Positions 1 through 9,302 of a DNA stretch of 64,000 nt are shown here, one piece after another (the stretch's first letter is position 1; every line of letters starts with the position of its first letter). A program made the position numbers and the translations under genes. The stretch is from positions 1,334,001 through 1,398,000 of the forward strand of contig NZ_CP059400.1 in assembly GCF_014109805.1 (NCBI RefSeq), in the 5' to 3' direction. This stretch comes from Legionella sp. PC1000 (GTDB lineage: Bacteria > Pseudomonadota > Gammaproteobacteria > Legionellales > Legionellaceae). Under the pieces are notes generated by a model. It was not told where the DNA came from. It saw nothing but the letters and a program-made list of their open reading frames with translations, and searched no databases.

Positions 1-2061
1 TTTGTGATACTTCTATGGGGAATGGCAATGAGTATTCGTAAAGCTCCTGGTCAAGTAGGAACTATTATGCTGGTTGTCCTCTCTGTGATTGTTTCATGTC
101 GCTATTTATGGTGGAGGTATGCCTATACTTTAGTATGGGATGATACAGAAAGTGCTGTTTTTGGAATCTTGCTTATCTTTGCTGAAACCTACATTTGGCT
201 GGTTATGATATTAGGATACTTTCAAAGTATTTGGCCACTACATCGTAAGCCGGTACCACTACCTGCTGATCAGTCTATGTGGCCCACTGTAGATATCATG
301 ATCACTACTTACAATGAAGAATTAAGTATATTAAAACCTGGCGTTTACTCGGCTCTGGGCTTGGATTGGCCTAAAGAAAAACTGAATATCTATATTCTGG
401 ATGATGGAAACCGTCCTGAATTTAAAGCATTTGCCGAGGAAGCAGGAGTACATTATATAGCACGTCCCTCTCATGAACATGCAAAAGCAGGCAATATTAA
501 CTATGCTCTAAAACAAACACATGGTGAATTGGTAGCAATTTTTGATTGCGACTTCATAATTACCCATCCTTTTTTACAATTGACTGTGGGCTGGTTTTTA
601 AAAGATCACAATCTTGCGATTTTACAAACCCCGCATCACTTTTTTTCACCTGACCCTTTTGAACGCAATTTGAAATCGTTTCGAAAAACACCCAATGAAA
701 GTGCTTTGTTTTATGGTGTGGTACAAGATGGGAATGATACATGGAACGCAACTTACTTTTGTGGATCGAGCGGCATCATGCGCCGCTCTGCATTGGAAAA
801 AATTGGTGGCCTGGCAGTAGAAAGCGTTACCGAGGACGCACACACCTCCTTGCGACTTCAGCGTCTTGGTTATAATTCTGCTTATATTCGTATTCCATTG
901 TCAGCAGGCTTGGCAACCGAAAGTCTTGCAGGTCACGTAAGCCAGCGTATTCGTTGGGCACGCGGTATGGTACAGATTTTACGTATGGATAATCCCTTGT
1001 TCGGTAAAGGGTTAGCCTTTGGACAACGCCTTTGTTATTTTAATGCCATGTTGCATTTTCTTTCTGGCATTCCTCGGTTAATTTTTTTCATCACGCCAGC
1101 GGCGTTTTTGATTTTAAATGCGTATGTAGTCTATGCATCTGGGGTTATGATACTACTTTATGCTGTACCTCATATTGTTCATGCAGTATTGACTAATAAT
1201 CAAATTCAAGGTCGGTTTCGTCATTTTTTATGGAATGAAATCTATGAAACAGTAATGGCTTGGTATATTGCGGTTCCTACAACTATGGCTTTAATCAATC
1301 CATATAAGGGAAAATTTAACGTGACGCCTAAAGGGGATATTATTTCAGAAGAGCATGTAGATTGGCTGACAGCACGACCGTATATCGTCTTATTGTTTAT
1401 TAATATTGCAGGTTTAATCACGGCCGCTTTTCGATTGACTGTGGACCCCGCTGCTACAATTTTAGCTGTTCTTATTACTTCAGCCTGGTCTTTATATAAT
1501 ATAGCTATTCTTGGGGGTGCGCTGGGAGTAAGTATTGAGGCAAGACAACGACGTAGAGCGCCTCGCGTGACATTTATTATGCCAGCAGCAATCATGCGAT
1601 CGGATGGACATGTATATCAATGCATCCTTAAGAATTATTCTGATAGAGGAGTAGGTATACAAATGGAGGAGCAAGACTTGTTTCATACAGGAGAAGAGAT
1701 AACTCTTCTCCTCAAACGAGGAAAAGACGAATTTGCTTTCCCTGGAACTATTGCCTTTACATTTTATCGCAATGCGGGTATCAAGTTACATGAGCTATCT
1801 CTCAGGCAAAATATCGATTTTATTCAATGTACTTTTGCGCGCGCTGATGTTTGGTCATTATGGCAAGAAGAATTTAGTCAGGATAAGCCCCTGAAAAGTA
1901 TGCGTGATGTATTTGCACTGGATTTGCGTGGTTATTACGATATCATAGAATTTACACCCAGTAGAGTTCGTAAGCTACTTATAGACTTTACCCAGGCAAT
2001 TATTTGGTTGGGGACATTTTTTCCACGACGCCCTAGGCCTATACCAAAGAGCAACCTCTAG
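1..2061 (+). CDS. bcsA: Cellulose synthase catalytic subunit BcsA (5' end cut by window edge)
   Basis: Inner-membrane processive glycosyltransferase that polymerises UDP-glucose into cellulose and exports it, activated by c-di-GMP. Numbering from base 4, the GT-2 motifs are in order: DDG at 133-135, DCD at 181-183, TED at 276-278 and QRIRW at 314-318, with the acceptor-site motif FCGSSG between them. Membrane helices flank the catalytic domain. A C-terminal PilZ domain starts near residue 514 with an Arg-rich RQRRRAPR stretch followed by NYSDRGVG, the two c-di-GMP-contact motifs. The frame stays open to base 1 and family members are longer at the N-terminus, so the true start is probably upstream. 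It is followed by bcsB and bcsZ on the same strand. Function is secure from motifs. Confidence 0.95.
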   Translation, partial: FVILLWGMAMSIRKAPGQVGTIMLVVLSVIVSCRYLWWRYAYTLVWDDTESAVFGILLIFAETYIWLVMILGYFQSIWPLHRKPVPLPADQSMWPTVDIMITTYNEELSILKPGVYSALGLDWPKEKLNIYILDDGNRPEFKAFAEEAGVHYIARPSHEHAKAGNINYALKQTHGELVAIFDCDFIITHPFLQLTVGWFLKDHNLAILQTPHHFFSPDPFERNLKSFRKTPNESALFYGVVQDGNDTWNATYFCGSSGIMRRSALEKIGGLAVESVTEDAHTSLRLQRLGYNSAYIRIPLSAGLATESLAGHVSQRIRWARGMVQILRMDNPLFGKGLAFGQRLCYFNAMLHFLSGIPRLIFFITPAAFLILNAYVVYASGVMILLYAVPHIVHAVLTNNQIQGRFRHFLWNEIYETVMAWYIAVPTTMALINPYKGKFNVTPKGDIISEEHVDWLTARPYIVLLFINIAGLITAAFRLTVDPAATILAVLITSAWSLYNIAILGGALGVSIEARQRRRAPRVTFIMPAAIMRSDGHVYQCILKNYSDRGVGIQMEEQDLFHTGEEITLLLKRGKDEFAFPGTIAFTFYRNAGIKLHELSLRQNIDFIQCTFARADVWSLWQEEFSQDKPLKSMRDVFALDLRGYYDIIEFTPSRVRKLLIDFTQAIIWLGTFFPRRPRPIPKSNL

Positions 2062-2107
2062 GCATCGATTGAAATTGGAATAAAATTTAAAACTAATGGA
2101 TGAGATA

Positions 2108-4354
2108 ATGATAAGAAAAATAATTTGGATTACATTACTGGTTTTTGGATTTCACTTACACGCTGCTCCTGCTGATACAACAAATCCTGGTCAGATTGCA
2201 AAACCTATATTATCTGTTCCGGCCAATGTCCCAACACGAAAAGTTAAGTTATATTTTAATAATTTAAATCAGCAGCAAGGCAATTTTACTTTAGGTAACT
2301 TTACTACAGGAAGAAATATCGAGTTTACCATGCGTAAAGATGAATTGATATTTCAAGCAGCTTTACATTTGCAATTTATCCCTTCACCCGCACTTATTCC
2401 TTTACTTTCACAACTTAAAATTTATCTAAATGACGAATTGGTCGACGTGATCCCAATTAGTACTGAGCAATTAGGTAAATTGAATTCCATAGATATACCC
2501 ATCGATTCTCGTTTTATCAATGATTTTAACCGTCTCCGCCTTGAATTTATCGGTCATTATAAAGCGATTTGTGAAAATCCAGCACACAGCTCCATATGGA
2601 TAGATATTGACAAGAACAGCTATCTTGAGTTGAATTTTCAAAGCTTACTTTTGAAAAATGATCTCTCACATTTTCCAGCGCCTTTTTTTGATTCACTAGA
2701 TAATAATCAGTTAAATCTGCCCATTATATTTTCTGGACAACCTAATTTGGCGCAACAGCATGCTGCAGCAATTCTGGCGTCATGGTTTGGAAGTAAGGCT
2801 TTATGGCGTGGATCGATTTTCCCTGTTTCGTTTAACCAGGTGCCTACAAGAAACTCCATAGTATTTGCAACGAATACACAAAGACCTAATTTCTTGAAAA
2901 ATTATAAAACAGTGCAAGCTCCTACAGTCGAAATGATAAGCCATCCCAATAATCCCTATATCAAATTACTGTTGATTTCGGGGCGTGATGATAAGGATTT
3001 AGTCACTGCTGTTCAGGGCATAGCGCAGGGTAATGTCCTTTTTCGAGGACCAAGCGTTATTATCGATAACGTAAAAATGTTAGAACCTCGAAAGCCTTAT
3101 GATGCGCCAAACTGGATGCCTACCAATAAGCCAGTAACTTTTGCAAAATTAAAAGAGTTTGACGAGCAACTCCAAACAAAAGGGTTTACTCCTTATCCTG
3201 TCTCCCTTAGATTTAATGTACCGCCTGATTTATTTTTGCATCATACCAGAGGTATACACCTACTCTTAAAGTACCGTTATTCATTGCCACCGGCCGCAAG
3301 CAGGTCACAGCTGGATATTAGCCTGAATAATTCTTTTATAAAAAGTTATGTGCTGGAGCCGAAGGGAGAGAGGGCCTTTTCAGGAAATATGGCAGTAACA
3401 CGTAAAGAACTCTATATTCCAGCAAAATTGGGTGCAAATAACCAATTTACCTTTAATTTTGCATATGGAACGCAAGTGGCTGGAGGAATGCAAAATGAAC
3501 AATGCATCACTTATCAGGTAATTAATAATCTAGGAGTTATTGATGATGCTTCAACTTTAGATCTTTCCAATTATTATCATTATTTTGCAATGCCTAATCT
3601 AAATGCGTTCATGAGTTCAGGTTTTCCTTTTAGTATTTGGGCTGATCTGTCACAAACGGTAGTTTATATTGATCCCCAATCAAAACCTGAAGCAGTGACT
3701 TCTTTACTGAATGTTGCGGGTAACATTGGGGCAGCAACCGGTTATCCTATCCTAGCGATGACTTTGACAGATAACTGGTCGCGAGTTAAAAATAAAGATG
3801 CTGATCTTTTAATTATTGGCACCTTGCCTAAAGACCTTCGAGATAATGATGACCTTAATCTGCTGATTAATAAAACCCAAGATTGGATTAAAAAGCCTTT
3901 AAATAGAAATGCAATGCCAGACATACATCGACTGACTCCTTTCAGTGCAGCTGAAAGTAAAACTACTGTCACTGCAATGGGTTCTGTGGCAGCTATTGTC
4001 GGTATCCAATCCCCATATTATAAAAAACGCAGTATTATTGCTTTATTAGCTGAAAGTCAGCAAGGTTTTGATTTACTGAATAGGGCCTTAACTAATAATA
4101 AAAATGTGGACAAAATCTTTGGTTCAGTGGCTGTAATCCGTGACTCTGGAATTAATAGCTTACGGGTAGGTAATCAGTACTATCTGGGATATCTACCGTT
4201 TTTGGATCGCATTTGGGACTCGTTGCAAAAACATCCGGTTAGTCTAGCACTTTTATCTCTTTTGGCAGCTGTGATTATCACATTCTTGCTCTGGAATGGT
4301 TTGTTAGTGCTCATCAGACATCGTTTGAAAGGCACTCAAAAGGATAAAACGTGA
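2108..4354 (+). CDS. bcsB: Cellulose synthase periplasmic subunit BcsB
   Basis: Periplasmic, membrane-anchored partner of BcsA that guides the nascent glucan across the periplasm. It has an N-terminal signal peptide (MIRKIIWITLLVFG...), a long beta-rich ectodomain with the PSxxIxNxxML pattern typical of BcsB, and a single C-terminal helix (about residues 715-738) followed by basic residues, the anchor that packs on BcsA. I chose ATG 2108 because it begins a clean signal peptide and has a GGATGAG stretch just upstream; ATG 2096 adds four residues and has no visible ribosome site. The stop overlaps the bcsZ start, indicating translational coupling. Confidence 0.92.
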   Translation: MIRKIIWITLLVFGFHLHAAPADTTNPGQIAKPILSVPANVPTRKVKLYFNNLNQQQGNFTLGNFTTGRNIEFTMRKDELIFQAALHLQFIPSPALIPLLSQLKIYLNDELVDVIPISTEQLGKLNSIDIPIDSRFINDFNRLRLEFIGHYKAICENPAHSSIWIDIDKNSYLELNFQSLLLKNDLSHFPAPFFDSLDNNQLNLPIIFSGQPNLAQQHAAAILASWFGSKALWRGSIFPVSFNQVPTRNSIVFATNTQRPNFLKNYKTVQAPTVEMISHPNNPYIKLLLISGRDDKDLVTAVQGIAQGNVLFRGPSVIIDNVKMLEPRKPYDAPNWMPTNKPVTFAKLKEFDEQLQTKGFTPYPVSLRFNVPPDLFLHHTRGIHLLLKYRYSLPPAASRSQLDISLNNSFIKSYVLEPKGERAFSGNMAVTRKELYIPAKLGANNQFTFNFAYGTQVAGGMQNEQCITYQVINNLGVIDDASTLDLSNYYHYFAMPNLNAFMSSGFPFSIWADLSQTVVYIDPQSKPEAVTSLLNVAGNIGAATGYPILAMTLTDNWSRVKNKDADLLIIGTLPKDLRDNDDLNLLINKTQDWIKKPLNRNAMPDIHRLTPFSAAESKTTVTAMGSVAAIVGIQSPYYKKRSIIALLAESQQGFDLLNRALTNNKNVDKIFGSVAVIRDSGINSLRVGNQYYLGYLPFLDRIWDSLQKHPVSLALLSLLAAVIITFLLWNGLLVLIRHRLKGTQKDKT

Positions 4355-5448
4355 TTTTTAAATTAAAAATTAAGAAATGCTTATTAATTATTATTTTATT
4401 TATGTTGGGTATTTGTAATGCCATGGCAAGTACCCAATGGCCAATTTGGGAGAAATTTAAGCAGTACTACATCAGTACGGATGGACGAGTCATTGATCCA
4501 CAACTTTCGGAAAGAAAGACTACTTCTGAGGGGCAAAGTTATGCATTATTCTTTGCTTTAGTTGCTCATGATCAGCCTATGTTTGATAAATTATTACACT
4601 GGACGGAAAGCAATCTTGCTGCAGGTGATTTGGGAAAGCATCTACCTGCATGGGAATGGGGACAAAATACTCAGAAAAAATGGACTGTTTTAGACCGTAA
4701 TTCAGCGGCAGATTCCGACTTATGGATTGCTTATGATTTACTGGAAGCAGGGCGCTTATGGAACAATAAGCGATATAATTCTCTTGGTAAAAAGCTTCTC
4801 CAACGTATCCAGAAAGAAGAAGTAGTTCAAATTCCAGGATTTGGACTCATGCTACTTCCAGGTAGATTTGGGTTTAATTTTAAAAACTACTGGCGCCTTA
4901 ATCCCAGTTATTTACCTCCTCAGTTATTTGCTCGATTTGCTCAACTCAATAGCAAATGGAATATCCTTGAGCGTAATAGCAGGCGGTTATTGTTAGAAAC
5001 TTCCCCCAAAGGATTTGCGCCCGATTGGGTTATTTGGAAAAAGAATCATGGCTGGCAGCCTGATCTAAAGTCTCCTAATTTAGGTAGTTACAATGCGATT
5101 CGTGTTTATCTTTGGGTAGGGATGTTAGCTCATGAGGCACCTCAAGCAGCAAAATTGATAAAACACTTTTCGCCTATTATTGGACTGACGCAACAATTGG
5201 GGGCTCCACCAGAGAAAATTAATATTCTGACGGGTGAAACAGAAGGCAAAGGCTCTATTGGTTTTGCCGCTGCACTGTTACCATTATTAGCAAATAATCC
5301 TTCAGAGCTTGCAGTGCAAAGACAGCGTATGGACGCAGAAGAACTGACTGCTGACAGTTATTACAGCTCCGTACTGAGACTTTTTGGTCAGGGCTGGGAT
5401 CAAAATCGATATCGTTTTAACGCTCAAGGAGAATTGATATTACCTTAA
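4351..5448 (+). CDS. bcsZ: Periplasmic endo-1,4-glucanase BcsZ, GH8 family, with Asp-to-Asn at the expected base
   Basis: Secreted glycoside hydrolase family 8 enzyme that trims cellulose during synthesis. The GTG start overlaps the bcsB stop by four bases. A signal peptide ends near residue 27 (NAMA). The general acid Glu is present in TTSEGQSY (E60, matching E. coli E55). The other catalytic block, SYDAIRVY in E. coli BcsZ (D243, proposed base), reads SYNAIRVY here, so the Asp is replaced by Asn. The rest of the fold is well conserved: LPAWEWG, DSDLWIAYDLLEAGRLW, NPSYLPP, FGQGWDQ. GH8 is known to contain subfamilies lacking this Asp, so activity cannot be excluded. Last gene of the bcs operon seen here. 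Confidence 0.92.
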   Translation: MIFKLKIKKCLLIIILFMLGICNAMASTQWPIWEKFKQYYISTDGRVIDPQLSERKTTSEGQSYALFFALVAHDQPMFDKLLHWTESNLAAGDLGKHLPAWEWGQNTQKKWTVLDRNSAADSDLWIAYDLLEAGRLWNNKRYNSLGKKLLQRIQKEEVVQIPGFGLMLLPGRFGFNFKNYWRLNPSYLPPQLFARFAQLNSKWNILERNSRRLLLETSPKGFAPDWVIWKKNHGWQPDLKSPNLGSYNAIRVYLWVGMLAHEAPQAAKLIKHFSPIIGLTQQLGAPPEKINILTGETEGKGSIGFAAALLPLLANNPSELAVQRQRMDAEELTADSYYSSVLRLFGQGWDQNRYRFNAQGELILP

Positions 5449-5468
5449 CAGTCCGGAGGCTGTGGCGG

Positions 5469-6575
5469 TCAAGTTAATTCTTTTATAACCATTCTGTTTT
5501 TACCTTCATTTTTGGCTTGATAAAGTGCTTTATCTGCTAAGGCAATTAAAGTATCAATTTGCAATTTATAATTACCTTGAGTAGAGACTATACCCATACT
5601 CAAAGTGATGTGTTTCATTATGGATTTTTTTTTAGATTTCTTATTATTAAATTGATCATTGAATGAATGACATACGCTGAGGCCTTCTTGAATAGTTTGG
5701 TTGACCAGAATGATGAAAAATTCATCACCACCAACACGAAAAATTATATCATTGGCACGACGAAATCCTTTTTTTAATAGTTTAGCAAAATAAATTAAAA
5801 AATTATCCCCGGAAGTATGCCCCAAATTGTCATTAATCAGTTTAAAGTTATCTATATCAATGGATACTAAAATTATTGAATAATGATTACGCTGCGCTTT
5901 ATCCCATTCTTTCTGTAAAATAGATTGAAAATAACGCCTATTGTATAAACCGGTTAACGCATCTGTTATCGAGAGCGTTTGTAAATCATCAATTAAGCTT
6001 TCTTTTTCTCTGGATAATAGGAATATTTTATTTAATGAAGAGTGATTCATTCTTGCAGAAACGATCAACATTATTAAAAAAAATAAAAGCATAATTGCAA
6101 GAGTAATTCGCTCTCCTTTATCTATCCAATAGTTGTAGGCGATTAGTTGAATAAAGATAGGAATGACGTAGGCATAATAAGCAGGAAGATAAACAGTCAA
6201 TGACGCTATTGCACCAGCACTTAATCCACCTAGTGCTAAAATAATAATAAATTCTTGTACAACTGATATGTAAGAAAACATAAGGCAGTAAAAGACTCCC
6301 CATGTAATTCCCATAATGAATGTGAGTAAAATAAAATAGATTAAAATATGGGAATTTTCGTAGTGTCCTAGCCCTTTTTTGAGAAAGTAATGACAAAAAA
6401 ACCATTTAGCTGCGCTGGCCAGGATAACAGGTGATATCCATATAACTTGTTGCAAAGGAACGTTCACATACAGAAGCTCTAAAGCTAATAATATTGCTAA
6501 AACTATATTAAATGGTAGGGATCGAAGTGAGCCTTCAAAAAGAAATACGATTTCCTCTTTATGGGGTAAGGTCAT
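5469..6575 (-). CDS. Membrane diguanylate cyclase (GGDEF)
   Basis: Predicted c-di-GMP synthase. The N-terminal half (about residues 15-190) is strongly hydrophobic with roughly six membrane segments and no recognisable periplasmic sensor. The C-terminal GGDEF domain has an intact signature, GGDEF at 282-286, preceded by RAND at 273-276, the RxxD inhibitory-site motif at the canonical distance. No EAL domain is present. It converges on bcsZ with a 20-bp gap. BcsA has a PilZ domain, so local supply of c-di-GMP to cellulose synthesis is a reasonable inference, not shown by sequence. Confidence 0.9.
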   Translation of the reverse strand: MTLPHKEEIVFLFEGSLRSLPFNIVLAILLALELLYVNVPLQQVIWISPVILASAAKWFFCHYFLKKGLGHYENSHILIYFILLTFIMGITWGVFYCLMFSYISVVQEFIIILALGGLSAGAIASLTVYLPAYYAYVIPIFIQLIAYNYWIDKGERITLAIMLLFFLIMLIVSARMNHSSLNKIFLLSREKESLIDDLQTLSITDALTGLYNRRYFQSILQKEWDKAQRNHYSIILVSIDIDNFKLINDNLGHTSGDNFLIYFAKLLKKGFRRANDIIFRVGGDEFFIILVNQTIQEGLSVCHSFNDQFNNKKSKKKSIMKHITLSMGIVSTQGNYKLQIDTLIALADKALYQAKNEGKNRMVIKELT

Positions 6576-6631
6576 TTAAAACCTCAGGTACAATCCTTTG
6601 TATTTATAGTATAGCTCACGATATTGCGCAT

Positions 6632-8461
6632 CTAATTTGCTGCCAATTCACTGTATCCGCTTAATACGTTAAGGAATTGATGTCCATAATGAGCCAATTT
6701 ATGTTGACCTACACCGGGCACTGTAAGCAACTGTTCCAAATTTTGAGGTTTTACTTCAGTCATAGCATGTAAGGTTGCATCGCTGAAAATCATAAATGGC
6801 GGTTTATTTTCTTCATCTGCCAACCGGCGTCTTAATGCACGAAGCAAGTCGAATAACGGCGTGTTTATCGTTTCAATTGGGTGTCGTTCTTTGGTTTTCT
6901 TTTTACCCCGTTTAAGATCAGTACTAGGTAACGTAAGCGAGATTTTTTCTTCGCCTTTAAGTAAAGGAATGGCTTTGGGTGTTAATTTAAGAACATTAAA
7001 ATGATTCATGTCCTGTATACAATAGTCTTTATGAATGAGTTGCCAGGCCAGGTGCTTCCAGTAGTGGGCAGATTTGTCTTTACCAATGCCAAAGGTACTT
7101 ATTTGTTCATGACCGTATTGTTTTATTTTATCTGAAGAACTGCCGCGCAATACGTCTATGGTATGCGTTAAACCATAATTTTGCCGTAATCGATAAATAC
7201 AGGATAAGAATTTTTGCGCATCTTCTGTTGCATCAGCGGTTATTGGCGGATTTTCACAGACATCACAATATTGGCATTCCGTGTCACAAGGTTCATCAAA
7301 ATAGCGTAATAAAATTTGGCGACGACAATAGGACGCTTCAGCGAAAGCAAGCATGTGGTTGAGCTTATTGGTTTCAACTCGTCTTTGTTCATCGAGTGGG
7401 TTATTAATAATCCAGGAGCGTAATCTTGCGCTATCCGCTGGGTCATAAAGTAACAGTGCTTGGGCTGGTAATCCATCGCGTCCGGCACGTCCCGTTTCTT
7501 GGTAGTAACCTTCAATATTTTTAGGTAAATCATGATGGATAACGAAACGAACATTCGGTTTATCAATTCCCATCCCAAAAGCGATCGTGGCAACAACAAT
7601 ATCAATACGATCATGCCTGAATAAAGTTTGGACTTCTCGGCGTTCTTTATGGGGAAGTCCTGCATGATAGGCACGAGCTTTGAAACCAATTTCTTGTAAT
7701 TTTTTGGCAAGATTCTCTACGCTTGTGCGGGTCCCACAATAAATAATTCCTGATTGTTGTTCTACTGTTTGCAAAAATTGATTTAATTGCTTCACAGCAT
7801 TGGTTTTAGGGACTACTTTATAATGGATATTGGGTCTATTAAATGAAGCAATGTATTTTTTGGGTGAATAGTTTAATTTATCAACGATATCCTGGCGTGT
7901 TTGTTTATCAGCAGTTGCAGTTAAAGCAATAATCGGAATATCAGGAAAATGTTTTTTTAAAATACCTAAAGCAGAATATTCGGGGCGAAAATCGTGCCCC
8001 CATTGAGAGATACAATGGGCTTCATCAATGGCAAAAAGTGCTATATGGCATTCTTGTAAGCGCTCCAGGAATGACGTACTAATTAGCCGCTCAGGAGCGA
8101 TATACAGCAAATCCAATTCATCCTGATGTAATTGCATTAATACGTTTTTTGCCTCTTCACTGGTTAAAGAGGAGTTATAATATGCAGCACGAATCCCCTG
8201 TAATCTGAGTGCAGCCACTTGGTCTTCCATTAATGCAATCAATGGAGAAACAACAATACCTATTCCTGGTCTTACTATGGCAGGTATTTGATAGCATAAG
8301 GACTTTCCACCTCCTGTTGGCATTAAAACGAGAACGTCATATCCTGCAATAACATCATGAATGATGTCTTCCTGGGGTGTTCTAAACGAGTCAAAACCAA
8401 AATATTCTTTGAGTACGGCAAGTGAGTTATTACGAATTACAGGTGCTGCAAGAGTTTCCAT
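6632..8461 (-). CDS. recQ: ATP-dependent DNA helicase RecQ
   Basis: 3'-to-5' DNA helicase of recombination and fork repair. Helicase motifs are in order: Walker A MPTGGGKS near residue 50, DEAHCISQWGHDF near 147, ATAD, then CGTRTSVENL, GMGIDKPNVR and QETGRAGRDG in the second RecA domain. A four-Cys zinc site (CRRQI...CDTECQYCDVC) follows, then a winged-helix region and a C-terminal HRDC domain ending in VPGVGQHKLAHYG. At 609 residues it has the usual length. The ATG at 8461 starts a standard RecQ N-terminus. Nothing unusual in the gene; a 170-bp inverted-repeat element lies just upstream. Confidence 0.95.
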   Translation of the reverse strand: METLAAPVIRNNSLAVLKEYFGFDSFRTPQEDIIHDVIAGYDVLVLMPTGGGKSLCYQIPAIVRPGIGIVVSPLIALMEDQVAALRLQGIRAAYYNSSLTSEEAKNVLMQLHQDELDLLYIAPERLISTSFLERLQECHIALFAIDEAHCISQWGHDFRPEYSALGILKKHFPDIPIIALTATADKQTRQDIVDKLNYSPKKYIASFNRPNIHYKVVPKTNAVKQLNQFLQTVEQQSGIIYCGTRTSVENLAKKLQEIGFKARAYHAGLPHKERREVQTLFRHDRIDIVVATIAFGMGIDKPNVRFVIHHDLPKNIEGYYQETGRAGRDGLPAQALLLYDPADSARLRSWIINNPLDEQRRVETNKLNHMLAFAEASYCRRQILLRYFDEPCDTECQYCDVCENPPITADATEDAQKFLSCIYRLRQNYGLTHTIDVLRGSSSDKIKQYGHEQISTFGIGKDKSAHYWKHLAWQLIHKDYCIQDMNHFNVLKLTPKAIPLLKGEEKISLTLPSTDLKRGKKKTKERHPIETINTPLFDLLRALRRRLADEENKPPFMIFSDATLHAMTEVKPQNLEQLLTVPGVGQHKLAHYGHQFLNVLSGYSELAAN

Positions 8462-8511
8462 GTGTTTATTCTTATTCTTTTCACGACCAGGAAATTTGCA
8501 ATCATATCATT

Positions 8512-8682
8512 ATCCTTAAAAAAGCAGTAGATCTCTAGCACGAATGCCTATTGCACTGAATTTTAAAGAGTTTTTTTCCAATAGCAGTAGCTATGCCTTC
8601 GTCAAAAAAAATTTAAAAAACTCTTTAAAATTCAGACACACCAGTCATTCCCACTACGAGATCTACTGTTTTTTTAAGGATT
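8512..8682. repeat. MITE-like imperfect inverted repeat between recQ and the glycosylase gene
   Basis: A 171-bp segment whose ends are near-perfect inverted repeats: left ATCCTTAAAAAAGCAGTAGA, right arm complement ATCCTTAAAAAAACAGTAGA, both continuing TCTC. Inside each arm the block CTGAATTTTAAAGAGTTTTTT is also inverted, with a less similar 20-bp spacer between the two blocks. The centre is about 26 bp. No open frame is inside. The right end supplies the TAA stop of the glycosylase gene. This could be a non-autonomous transposable element or a long bidirectional terminator. Confidence 0.7.
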
Positions 8683-9235
8683 AGGGTTTGGAAATAAAAG
8701 CATTATCTTTTATATAAAAACGCAGTAATTTTTCTGCCCAATCTTTTGCATAATGAACCCCAATTCTTGGTTTTTCAACAATGGTAAACGGACTTTGGTT
8801 TTCTGCTTCTGCAATGTAAAAAATATCACCGGTTAAATCACATTGGTTCAATTGTTTATCTATATGCATTGCTTTGGAGAGCAATCCGGGCCCTTGCGTT
8901 CTTCCTTGAATGTTTTTGATGGGTTCAACACCTCGTAACAAGATTGCAGAACCTGTACCCTCAGTTTCTGTAACGACATTGGTACAATAATACATCCCAT
9001 AAATTAAATAGATATAGGCATATCCAGCTGGACCAAACATGACTTTCGTTCTTGGGGTAAGGCCTTTAGAGGAATGGGAGGCGAGATCATGTTGTCCTAG
9101 ATACGCTTCTACTTCAACAATTCTTCCTATATATTCAAGTCCGGATTGGTTATGGACAAGGTATTTCCCTAAAAGCTCTTTGGCAACACTAATTGTATCA
9201 CGTTCATAAAATGTTCTAGGTAATTTTCGAAGCAT
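8681..9235 (-). CDS. 3-methyladenine DNA glycosylase (AAG/MPG family)
   Basis: Base-excision repair glycosylase of the AAG fold that removes alkylated purines. Family blocks are visible: FYERDTISVAKELLGKYLVH near the N-terminus, IVEVEAYLGQHDLASHS with the catalytic Glu, GPAGYAYIYLIYGMYYCTNVV, and ILLRGVEP. I chose ATG 9235 (MLRKLPRTF, the usual family N-terminus) over an in-frame TTG at 9265 that would add ten residues with no homology expectation. The stop codon coincides with the end of the inverted-repeat element at 8512-8682. It is divergent from the acyl-CoA dehydrogenase operon. Confidence 0.92.
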   Translation of the reverse strand: MLRKLPRTFYERDTISVAKELLGKYLVHNQSGLEYIGRIVEVEAYLGQHDLASHSSKGLTPRTKVMFGPAGYAYIYLIYGMYYCTNVVTETEGTGSAILLRGVEPIKNIQGRTQGPGLLSKAMHIDKQLNQCDLTGDIFYIAEAENQSPFTIVEKPRIGVHYAKDWAEKLLRFYIKDNAFISKP

Positions 9236-9302
9236 ATCTCTTTCATGGAGGATAAAAATTCGCAATAATAATACATTTGAATAAATTTTCTAAGGACAGT
9301 TT

